Shown in pieces: positions 7,454 through 15,990 of a stretch of DNA of 22,431 nucleotides. This DNA is from a virus: positions 1-22,431 of the IMG/VR virus record IMGVR_UViG_3300025771_000214; one strand, given 5' to 3'. Position 1 is the stretch's first letter. Each line of letters opens with the position of its first letter. A model generated the notes under the pieces. The model saw only the letters and a program-made list of their open reading frames with translations. It was not told the DNA's origin and did not search any database. The position numbers and the translations under genes are program-made.

Positions 7454-9502
7454 TTATGCACTCAATGCAATAGCTCTCATATCTGCCACTCTAGGCACTC
7501 TATTAGTCTGTTCTGATGTCATAACTATTTTAACTTGGAATAATGCAAACGTTTCATGCTCTCTTCCTGATGAATCAAAATATCTTAACTTAAATGACCC
7601 ATCAGATTGTGGATATTTAAATGCTGATTGTTTTTCATCTGTATTAACTTTATAATGTAATGCATCTTGCAATGTTTTATCAGATGCAGTATCAAGTACA
7701 ACAGCTGTAGTATTAGCTGATGCTACTCTTCCTAATACATAATTAGATTTTATACCATTAGTTACTATAATTAAATCACCAGCACTATAATATGAACTTG
7801 CAGATGCAATAGCAACTGTTGTGCTTGATGATGTGGTGTTTGCTGTACCAGTTTGTTGATTAGAACTATTAATAGTTGGAATATCTGGAATTGAATATTT
7901 AAATTCTCTAATATCATTTGCATTATCTAAAGAACTAAACAGTTCGTTTTGCTCTGCAGGCTCTGTTAATAATGTCCATTGTTTATCTATAATTTTATCT
8001 GGATCATCTGATGCTGTAACCATTGCATAAACTTTTATGTCTGTGTTAGCAGGTTTATAAGAAGATACATAAACATTTAAATCTTCTGCATCTAACCCTG
8101 ATGCTAATTGAACCGTTTTTGATAAGTATTTTGATTTAGCTGCACCTTTTCCAAATAATCTTTCATTAGATATATCATTATTAATTAAGTTTTCATACCC
8201 TTGAACTATACTTATTTCAGCATCAAAAATAGGTGAAACACTCTCATTTGTTGTTTTTAATGTATTGGTTATAACTAATGATTTATTACCACCTGCAACA
8301 ACTTCGTTTGATTTACTATATACGGCTGACTCTGATCCAGTAAGTTTATTTTGAATACCATATACAATTTGACCAGTAGATGTTGTATTTAAAGCAGTTG
8401 AATTAGATATTGTCATGTTACTTACTATAGTTGTACCAGAAGGCTCTGTTCTATATAAAAATGGTTGATAACTGTTTATTACCCTGTTATCAACAGTTGT
8501 AATATCTGCACTTGCTGTTGAAATAGTACCTTTAATGGTATCACTATTAGCGAAATAAGAACCATTTGCAGCCGATGAATCTTTAAGTGTAATTTGAGTT
8601 ACTGTGCTGTTTGAATATAATCTTTGTACTCTACCTCTTGGTGTTTTAGCTGCACGACCAATAGAAAAAGATGTTCTAGGTTTACCTAATGTGGTTAACG
8701 ATGTGTCACTTTCAATTGATTTAACTATCAATACATCACTGTTATCTGTATTTGCAGTTTCTCTAAAAACAACTGTATCACCAACAGCATAATCAGATGT
8801 AAATGTTGTAGATGTGCCTGTAATTGTTGAGCTACCTTTTGTTACTGCTACATTACCAGTTGCAAACGATGAAGGTACTTTATAAACCTCTTCATCATTT
8901 CTAAATGTACCTGATATATTATTAATAGTAAAAAATTCTAAATCCCTATTAGTTAATGTAACTGTACCAGTTTTTTTAGCATTGTATATTGCTTTATACA
9001 TTCTAAATTTAAGATCTGAATCAAGTTTAGGTTCCCATGTGTCAGAAGCTGAAACAAATAATACACCATCACCCCAAGTTGAATTAACTGGAGCTCCACT
9101 ACCTATTTCATTCTCACCTTTTAAAGAATACCAAATTCTATAATCTGGTGAGCCTGCATCTGGTTTAATTGATAATGCATATTGTGAGCCAACTTTTAAA
9201 AATACTGGACCTGAAAATATTACTCTTGTAGGTACAGTAGCGTCACTAGATGTTTTAACATTTTTAGATAATAAATGTACTTTACTAAATTCTAAAACCT
9301 TTCTAGTAGGATATCCATTTTGAACTTCTCTAATATCAACATTAATCCCATATTTAGAATCTTTACCTTGAAAGAATAAATCAACAGATGATATATATAA
9401 CCCATCTGAATCAGGGCAATGCTCTGGTAATATTCTAAAAGTTTGCGCTATTGGATCATCATTTAAACTACTTTTATTATACCATTTATTTGTAGCACTC
9501 AT
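7454..9502 (-). CDS. Virion structural protein, baseplate/fibre-associated, 682 residues
   Basis: ATG follows AGGAG, which overlaps the TAG stop of the upstream gene. Residues 14-22 read NDDPIAQTF, a conserved opening I associate with marine T4-like structural proteins that accompany the DUF4815 protein. It leads into a beta-rich region (LYISSVDLFFQGK, GPVFLKVGSQYAL, YRIWYSLKGE). The middle holds Ser/Thr-rich beta segments, including TKGSSTITGTSTTFTS. The C terminus, VPRVADMRAIALSA, follows a strand pair (HETFALFQVKIVMTS) that also looks family-typical. No enzyme motif is present. The position between the DUF4815 gene and the fibres suggests a part of the outer baseplate or the fibre socket, perhaps functionally equivalent to T4 gp9-gp11. 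That equivalence is inference; I see no recognisable similarity to those T4 proteins. Confidence 0.75.
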   Translation of the reverse strand: MSATNKWYNKSSLNDDPIAQTFRILPEHCPDSDGLYISSVDLFFQGKDSKYGINVDIREVQNGYPTRKVLEFSKVHLLSKNVKTSSDATVPTRVIFSGPVFLKVGSQYALSIKPDAGSPDYRIWYSLKGENEIGSGAPVNSTWGDGVLFVSASDTWEPKLDSDLKFRMYKAIYNAKKTGTVTLTNRDLEFFTINNISGTFRNDEEVYKVPSSFATGNVAVTKGSSTITGTSTTFTSDYAVGDTVVFRETANTDNSDVLIVKSIESDTSLTTLGKPRTSFSIGRAAKTPRGRVQRLYSNSTVTQITLKDSSAANGSYFANSDTIKGTISTASADITTVDNRVINSYQPFLYRTEPSGTTIVSNMTISNSTALNTTSTGQIVYGIQNKLTGSESAVYSKSNEVVAGGNKSLVITNTLKTTNESVSPIFDAEISIVQGYENLINNDISNERLFGKGAAKSKYLSKTVQLASGLDAEDLNVYVSSYKPANTDIKVYAMVTASDDPDKIIDKQWTLLTEPAEQNELFSSLDNANDIREFKYSIPDIPTINSSNQQTGTANTTSSSTTVAIASASSYYSAGDLIIVTNGIKSNYVLGRVASANTTAVVLDTASDKTLQDALHYKVNTDEKQSAFKYPQSDGSFKLRYFDSSGREHETFALFQVKIVMTSEQTNRVPRVADMRAIALSA

Positions 9503-9510
9503 TTATTCTC

Positions 9511-12500
9511 CTATTTTAAGTATTCTCTACCAACGTAAGCTTCTCTAGATCTTCCACCACCGCCACCGGTAATAGCTGACTCTGCTTTAGACCCGGTACC
9601 AGTTGTTGTATTTGCATTAGTTGTAACAACGGTAATATCATTATTAGTATAAGGATAGTATTGATTATTACTGCTATCTTGACCTGCACCTATTGAATCT
9701 GTATTAATATAGTTATGGTAAGTATTATTCCAATAATAGTTCCAAGCATAAGTATTAGTAATATTTATGGTTGAATCTACGTCAATTGTTTGTTCTTTGT
9801 AAGTGTCCTTAGTTGTATTGAAATCAAATGTAGGCTGTCTAGTAGTTAGTGTAACATTTTCTTTTTCAACACTATAATTATATGCGTTATAATTAGCAGA
9901 CGCTGTTGAAGTTGAATCTTCTAAATCAGATAATGAACTTACATCAGCTACTACTAGTTTTCTATCACCAACTAAGAATGTCTCTTTAGGTAAATCAAAT
10001 ATTGCTTGTAATACACCATAACCATCAGAAGAAATTGCATCACCATAATCACCCCCTCTTTGAACATTTTTAGGATTTAATAGTAATGATTGACCACCTG
10101 ATGATGTTACACTATCAGCTGTACCTGGTGCAACATTAGCATTGATATCAGTATTATCAAAAAAGAAATAATGCCGTGTATCTGGTCTCAACCCATAAGC
10201 AATTATTCTAACTCTTTTTGGTCTCATAAATGGAGAGAACGAAACATCAGTGACGAAATCTCCAACTGAAGAAGTAGATTGTTCATACCCCATTGATAAC
10301 TGTTGTGTTGTTTTTAAATATGTGTCTGTAGTTGTTGTTGTGGTTGTTGTAATAGCAGTTTCAGTTGTCTTAGAAAGTGAGCCACCATACCAGCCACCCC
10401 ACCAGTCGCCATAATAGTTACCATAATAGCCGTTATAACCTTTATGTGTATAATAATTATATGCGTTATATCCTTTCCATCCCCAATAACCATAGTTATT
10501 AACGTTAGTGTCTGAAGTTACGTCTACTTCAGATTGTACGTCTGTAGATGTACCAATTTTTTCTATATTTGTTCTAGTTAATGGATAAAGTTCATTTAAA
10601 TTATCTAAAAGATCATTCATACCAGTAGAGGTATCTACAAATACATCTTTTGTGCCAACAACGGTTTCATCATACCCTGAATCATATGTTGGATTAAGTT
10701 TTATTTTACCTATAAACTTATAATATGATTCTGTACAAGGTCTATGATTTGTAGCAACACCTTGATCAATAATTAATGATTCTGTTGCTGATAAAGTATA
10801 AGCACCGTCTAATTCAATAACATTATTTGTATTTGCTACTATTAAATCAATACCTTCTTGTTTAAATCTTGGAATAAATTCTGTAGCTGTTGGGTCAATA
10901 CCAATAGAAAACTCTCTATTATTAACATCAGCTGATTTAAAGTCTGTTGCTGGATCAACTAATATACCATTTTTAAATCTATCATTACCATTAGCATCAG
11001 TAATAGCCATATTTTGTGTTTTTTGTTCTAACTGAGATAATGTGGTATAATATTCTATATTTTTTAATCTTTTATCAAGTTTAGCAATTTCTGCCATAGT
11101 ATAACGTCTTGTATTTTCTGGTGTTATAGTTATGGATTCATTTCGTCTTGAAGTTGTTCTTGTTTCTTTTGATGTTAAAGATGGGTAAGGTGGTATTACT
11201 ATTGTACCAATGTTTAATGAATTAGGTATATCTTGAGGTGGTAAAGGTTTAGAACCTGGAGTACCTCTTTTAGTTGTTAAATACCCTTGTTCATTAATTG
11301 CAAGCTTATCAATTCTACCTAGATAGTATTCATAATCAGTTGTAAATTGTTTATTAGGAGCTGCTAAAAAGTGTTCTATTGATCCAAATGATTCGATGTT
11401 GCTTGGGTTAATAGTAGCTCCAGCTTCTGTGGTTGAAAAAGCAGCGGTATTAGCAACCTGTGGTCTAATATCATATGCGTTTCTTAAATCTGCAATATAA
11501 CCACTTGGTGATTCGTATACTGGTATATCTTGAGGTTCTAATAAATCAACACCATTTGATTGATAATAACTTGATACTGTATAGAAACCTTTACCGTCTG
11601 AAGGATCATCTGCTTGTAGTACTGACATTTTAACTAATAGCCTATCATTAGCCACTAAAGTTGTAGATGTTTTTAAACTTAATTGGCTTAGTCCATAGTG
11701 TGTATCTTCAGCATTTATCTCTAATTGGAATCCAGATTTATTATCTGTATTAGTATTTGCATATGATTGATTACCTTGATATACTGCATCAACAGATATA
11801 ACATCAGGCATACCTAATGAATAAGGACCGACTATACCACCTGCATTATTAGAGCAATCTATTTTAACATAAACAGTCTTTTTAGTTTTCTTAATTGGTG
11901 TTACGTTAGCTTTTTTCTCATTATGAACAACTCTAAATGCTGATACACCAGAAGATAAATTTGATGATAAAGCTCCAGATAAATCAATAGTTGCTGTACC
12001 ACTAGAAACTGTTATAGTAACTAAATCTGTATCAACCGGTACGTTATTAGCTAAGCCACCGTGTGAAGCACCACCTAAAGTTGGTACAATAATAAATTCT
12101 CTTTTCTGTGAATTAGATAGAGAACCAGAATATGGAAATACTCCAGTTACTGATGAAACAGAAATATGATCATTATTTGCTGCTGTTACTTCTTGTTGTG
12201 TTCTAAAAATAAAGTCTGTTGATGAAGTTGACTTAATTGCTGGTCTAGGAAACTGGAATAGTCCAGTTAATAGAGGGTTTTCTTTTAATACTGCTCTACT
12301 ATTTTCTAATACTGCATCACCAGTACCCTGTCCTGAAATATGTACTGCTTTAACATTTCTAAATGCTTTACCAGCATTCATTCTTATATTAAATAAATAT
12401 AATTTGTATTGAGCTGATGATTGTCCTGGTACACCATCATGATATTCAAATCCTCTAACATGAGCTTTACCAATTTCTGTTCCAGGGGCTACAGATAAGT

Positions 12501-13728
12501 TATCACCATCAGTAGCAGAAGTACCAGCAGTATTTCTTAATGATACTTCTGAAACTGTATTAGAACTAAATGTACCAACTAGTTCATCTACTATTAAATA
12601 ATTACCTAAATTTTGTGTTATTGTTTCATCAGCACTATTAGCAAAAGCAGTTGCTTTTTGAACTGGTAATCTTGTAGTATTAAATTGTTCTGATCTATTA
12701 CCATTAACATAATGCAACCCTGGCCCAACCATTATATTAAAATGGGTTGTATTTGCTGCTATAGCCTCTGCTTGTAATTCATTTACTTTTATAGTATAAT
12801 TACCAGACTCTTCAAATGTTCGTCTTGCCATTTCATCGTTAATGACATTAAATTGTGTTGTTAACTTTTTAGCAATAGGTAAACCATTTTGGAAATCCAT
12901 AATAGATAAAAAGTTTCCATTTGATCTTGCATCTTGAGTAGGAATAGCTACTAAGTATGGGTCTAATTTTAATCTATCAGCACCCGGAGCATTTTCATTA
13001 TTATAACCAGATGCATTATCAAGTAATGATGTGTCTGAAGTTGATGCTATAATTGATTCTGTTACGTCAAAGCCAATTGAAACGTTATCAGGTGTGTTAG
13101 AATATTTTGATGCTACTACTGTATTAGATGAAACTAGTAAAAAATGTCCTTTTGAATAAATTATACCATCTGAAACATTTACAGCATAACCTTTACCAAC
13201 ACAGGTATTAGCATCTGAAACTTGTGCGCCTGCAACTGTAACAGTATATGAAGCAGTAGTAAAATCTGTGTTAGGATATATTTCTATATTCTCAGAAGTA
13301 TTAAATACTTTGTCACCGCTTGCACCAGTTGTTAAATAATCAATATAAAGAGTGGTTAAATTAGGATCTTGAGATACTAAACCATCTGCATATTCTTGAA
13401 TAATAGCAGTTACATTTGAAACCGCACCTTTAGCATACAACCCTTTATAGGTAGATGGAGCAACTGGCTGTCCGTTTGTTTGTAAATCTCCAATTTTAAT
13501 AAAATCATAATTTTGATCTAATTGAATAGAACATCCTTCAATAATAGTACCTTCTTTGTAAATATTATTACCAAATCTTTCAACCTGTTTTTGTAAAATT
13601 GTTTGAAGCTGTGTGAGCTCTCTTGCTTGTAAAGCTACTGCAGGTTTAAATAAAATACGATGAAATTTTTTATTTTCATCATAATCGTCGTAATATGGAC
13701 TTACATTAAAATTGGTATTTAAACTCAT
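9511..13728 (-). CDS. DUF4815-type large baseplate/tail structural protein, 1405 residues
   Basis: The N terminus carries the DUF4815 signature: DYDENKKFHRILF at 15-27 and LQARELTQLQTILQ at 33-46, then VERFGNNIYKEGTIIEGC. A charged helical segment, MAEIAKLDKRLKNIEYYTTL, starts at residue 878. Residues 1077-1116 are very rich in Tyr, Gly and Trp and are followed by a run of eight threonines; a second aromatic patch (TYAWNYYWNNTYHNY) lies near 1325. The beta-rich stretch between them (SPFMRPKRVRIIAYGLRPDT) looks family-typical. The C terminus has a GGGGGRSRE linker. The ATG is preceded by AGGAT overlapping the gp8 stop. In marine T4-like phages this family is a virion protein encoded after gp8. 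I take it to be an outer baseplate component; its exact place in the particle is not known to me. Confidence 0.8.
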   Translation of the reverse strand: MSLNTNFNVSPYYDDYDENKKFHRILFKPAVALQARELTQLQTILQKQVERFGNNIYKEGTIIEGCSIQLDQNYDFIKIGDLQTNGQPVAPSTYKGLYAKGAVSNVTAIIQEYADGLVSQDPNLTTLYIDYLTTGASGDKVFNTSENIEIYPNTDFTTASYTVTVAGAQVSDANTCVGKGYAVNVSDGIIYSKGHFLLVSSNTVVASKYSNTPDNVSIGFDVTESIIASTSDTSLLDNASGYNNENAPGADRLKLDPYLVAIPTQDARSNGNFLSIMDFQNGLPIAKKLTTQFNVINDEMARRTFEESGNYTIKVNELQAEAIAANTTHFNIMVGPGLHYVNGNRSEQFNTTRLPVQKATAFANSADETITQNLGNYLIVDELVGTFSSNTVSEVSLRNTAGTSATDGDNLSVAPGTEIGKAHVRGFEYHDGVPGQSSAQYKLYLFNIRMNAGKAFRNVKAVHISGQGTGDAVLENSRAVLKENPLLTGLFQFPRPAIKSTSSTDFIFRTQQEVTAANNDHISVSSVTGVFPYSGSLSNSQKREFIIVPTLGGASHGGLANNVPVDTDLVTITVSSGTATIDLSGALSSNLSSGVSAFRVVHNEKKANVTPIKKTKKTVYVKIDCSNNAGGIVGPYSLGMPDVISVDAVYQGNQSYANTNTDNKSGFQLEINAEDTHYGLSQLSLKTSTTLVANDRLLVKMSVLQADDPSDGKGFYTVSSYYQSNGVDLLEPQDIPVYESPSGYIADLRNAYDIRPQVANTAAFSTTEAGATINPSNIESFGSIEHFLAAPNKQFTTDYEYYLGRIDKLAINEQGYLTTKRGTPGSKPLPPQDIPNSLNIGTIVIPPYPSLTSKETRTTSRRNESITITPENTRRYTMAEIAKLDKRLKNIEYYTTLSQLEQKTQNMAITDANGNDRFKNGILVDPATDFKSADVNNREFSIGIDPTATEFIPRFKQEGIDLIVANTNNVIELDGAYTLSATESLIIDQGVATNHRPCTESYYKFIGKIKLNPTYDSGYDETVVGTKDVFVDTSTGMNDLLDNLNELYPLTRTNIEKIGTSTDVQSEVDVTSDTNVNNYGYWGWKGYNAYNYYTHKGYNGYYGNYYGDWWGGWYGGSLSKTTETAITTTTTTTTDTYLKTTQQLSMGYEQSTSSVGDFVTDVSFSPFMRPKRVRIIAYGLRPDTRHYFFFDNTDINANVAPGTADSVTSSGGQSLLLNPKNVQRGGDYGDAISSDGYGVLQAIFDLPKETFLVGDRKLVVADVSSLSDLEDSTSTASANYNAYNYSVEKENVTLTTRQPTFDFNTTKDTYKEQTIDVDSTINITNTYAWNYYWNNTYHNYINTDSIGAGQDSSNNQYYPYTNNDITVVTTNANTTTGTGSKAESAITGGGGGRSREAYVGREYLK
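10381..10500 (-). other. Tyr/Gly/Trp-rich patch in the DUF4815 protein
   Basis: Of 40 encoded residues, 28 are Tyr (12), Gly (11) or Trp (5), for example NYGYWGWKGY, NYYGDWWGGWYGG. It is followed directly by SLSKTTETAI and eight threonines. It looks like an inserted low-complexity segment inside otherwise ordinary structural sequence. Confidence 0.9.
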
Positions 13729-13736
13729 AAGTTATC

Positions 13737-15989
13737 CTAAAATGTTAATACTAGTTTAAAAGTTTCAGTTTGATTATTAGCTCTTTCAATAGGTGATAAG
13801 TTTTCTTTATATAATATCTCACCTGAACCTGATTTAATTTCAGGTAATGAAACACTAGTTATTTTCATTTGTGCAGCACTATTTGCTCCTGTAAAATATT
13901 TATCACCCCCAGAGACATCTGATAGTAAGAAAACATTTCTAACATCAGTTAATTCAACACTACCGTCAGAGGCACCTGGAGTTGATAAAACATATCCAGA
14001 TGCTAATGATTCGCCTTGAGTTACTTTTTCATCTTCTATTAACCCGTTACCTAATGTACCTGCATAAGATACATTAGCTGTATATTTGTGTGTTTGTCTA
14101 AATGTGGTTGTTGGTTGGGTAACTGCACTTAAAGTAGCATTACCACCAGTAAATGATATTGTATCATTAGCTAAGAAAAAGCCTCTTATATCTTTTACTT
14201 CAATATCATTACTCGCAACAGAAACAACCGTAGCTGTTGCATTTGAATTTGAACCTGTTACAGTTAATCCTGAACTAATAGCTGCAGAGTTAGCTGAAAA
14301 TGTTAAAGTACCATTTGCAAATAATGGGTCTTTAATAATACCCACTTCTCTAAAATCATTTTCACTTGATAATTTTCCAGATTCTGTATTAGCTATTGAA
14401 ACAGATACACCTATTTTATTACCAAACAATTCTGTTAATGTGTTTGATCCGTGTCCTCCTGGAGGGGATATTACTGCAATAGCTATCGCTGTATTAGTCA
14501 CGTAACTATTAGAAACTGCATTAGTCACAAAACCTGTATTACCTTGTATAGTCACATTAGCATAGGTATAATCAGAACCTACATTAATCATTTCAACATT
14601 TGCAACAACGTTAGCATTTAACGTACTATTAATTTTAGCTCTTGCTTGAGCACCACTACCATCACCAGTTATAATTACTTGAGGTCCGATACTCCATTTT
14701 GAATCAGATGCTAAATTAGTAGAAAAAGCACTAGATAATAATACTCTTTTTTCATTTGCGGTAACTATATATTCATCAATAACACCTAATTGACCAGCAC
14801 CTGTTCCTGATTCAATATAAAAAGATGATCCTTTATAAAAATCTGTGTTAGATGATAAACCATCTCCTGTTCTTGTTAATGATACTATATTAGCATAAGT
14901 GTTTGATGTAACACCTCTTATTTCATCACTAGTTGTAAAAACTCCTTGAACAGATGATATAGTTAAATGAGTACTATTAGAATCTATTATAACACCATTT
15001 GATGATCCTAATGATGCTAGAATATTAGCAGCTGCTGTATTAGACGCACCTGTAATAGTAACCGTGGGTGTACCAGTATATGATTTACCTTTAGTTATTA
15101 TATTAACACCAGTTATAGCTCCATTAGCATTAACTGATGTTATATTAGCAGTTGCATTTAAAGTTGCTGGACCAGATATTGTTAATGTATCTGATGTTGT
15201 GAATCCAGCTCCACCATCTAATATTCTAAGACTTTCTACAAATTTAGTCTCAACTTCTTCTTTAACATAACCTGTTGTATCACTGATATTGACTATAGTT
15301 TCTTGAGCACCATTTAGAGATATTAATTTAGAATCTCCTGCCACTGCAAACTCGGATACAAAGCCTTCTGCATAACCTGCGTAGCTATTACCACCATCGG
15401 TAACTTTTATTACTTGGATTGATCCGTCGATAGCATTGTTAACAACATCGTTATTCGCTACAACCGGAATATAATCGGCTGTAGCAAACTTGTCCCACGT
15501 AGCTGTTGGAATGGTATACATATATTTCCATTGATACCCATCAGACGTGGTAATATAAACTGTATCATTCGCTGACGTTTCTGTCAACGAAGGTTGTTGT
15601 GTTGAATTTGCCCCGTAATTATTATCAAGGCATTTAAATATATTATATGAACTTCCTTCCTCAACTACAACAAAAAAGTTTTCGTCGTCCAAATGAATTG
15701 CTGTATCTGAGTACATAGTATATAATGTATTATTAGCCCAATCAGTTCTTTTAACCATATGGACTACGTCGCTATCTGTAACTTGTTTACCACCTATCAT
15801 ATTACGATAAGTTTTATAATGAATATTATCTACTGATTCTTCAAAATCCGGTGGATCATTATCATCAGCAAATGGTAAATGATTACCGTAATAAAGATAT
15901 AATAATGTATTAGCAGGTTCAGTTAAAGATTCTTTAAATTGAACTGCGCTTGAAACTTTAAAATTGTAAGATATATAATTGTGTGCCAT
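13737..15989 (-). CDS. 8: Baseplate wedge subunit gp8, enlarged (750 residues)
   Basis: Both ends recall T4 gp8 (334 residues). Near the N terminus there is a similar pattern: VVHMVKRTDWANN, YNIFKCLDNN and SDGYQWKYMYTIPT (148-161), compared from memory with the T4 RRDWGD, YRCLD and GDGYVWEYLFEIP segments. Further on come SPPGGHGS, FREVGIIKDPL (546-556, like T4 FRQISIITNPL) and the C-terminal block EILYKENLSPIERANNQTET ending LVLTF. Between and around these lie long beta-rich insertions with G-x-G-Y/F-type repeats at about 198, 258, 300 and 470, which roughly double the length. In T4, gp8 bridges gp7, gp10 and gp6 in the wedge. The gene starts one base after the gp7-like stop, with only a weak ribosome site, so coupling is likely. 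Confidence 0.85.
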   Translation of the reverse strand: MAHNYISYNFKVSSAVQFKESLTEPANTLLYLYYGNHLPFADDNDPPDFEESVDNIHYKTYRNMIGGKQVTDSDVVHMVKRTDWANNTLYTMYSDTAIHLDDENFFVVVEEGSSYNIFKCLDNNYGANSTQQPSLTETSANDTVYITTSDGYQWKYMYTIPTATWDKFATADYIPVVANNDVVNNAIDGSIQVIKVTDGGNSYAGYAEGFVSEFAVAGDSKLISLNGAQETIVNISDTTGYVKEEVETKFVESLRILDGGAGFTTSDTLTISGPATLNATANITSVNANGAITGVNIITKGKSYTGTPTVTITGASNTAAANILASLGSSNGVIIDSNSTHLTISSVQGVFTTSDEIRGVTSNTYANIVSLTRTGDGLSSNTDFYKGSSFYIESGTGAGQLGVIDEYIVTANEKRVLLSSAFSTNLASDSKWSIGPQVIITGDGSGAQARAKINSTLNANVVANVEMINVGSDYTYANVTIQGNTGFVTNAVSNSYVTNTAIAIAVISPPGGHGSNTLTELFGNKIGVSVSIANTESGKLSSENDFREVGIIKDPLFANGTLTFSANSAAISSGLTVTGSNSNATATVVSVASNDIEVKDIRGFFLANDTISFTGGNATLSAVTQPTTTFRQTHKYTANVSYAGTLGNGLIEDEKVTQGESLASGYVLSTPGASDGSVELTDVRNVFLLSDVSGGDKYFTGANSAAQMKITSVSLPEIKSGSGEILYKENLSPIERANNQTETFKLVLTF

Positions 15990-15990
15990 A

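Noticed and set aside
9760-9775. CATAAATA-like octamers inside coding regions
   Set aside because: Such octamers are expected by chance in sequence this AT-rich and are not near a gene start.
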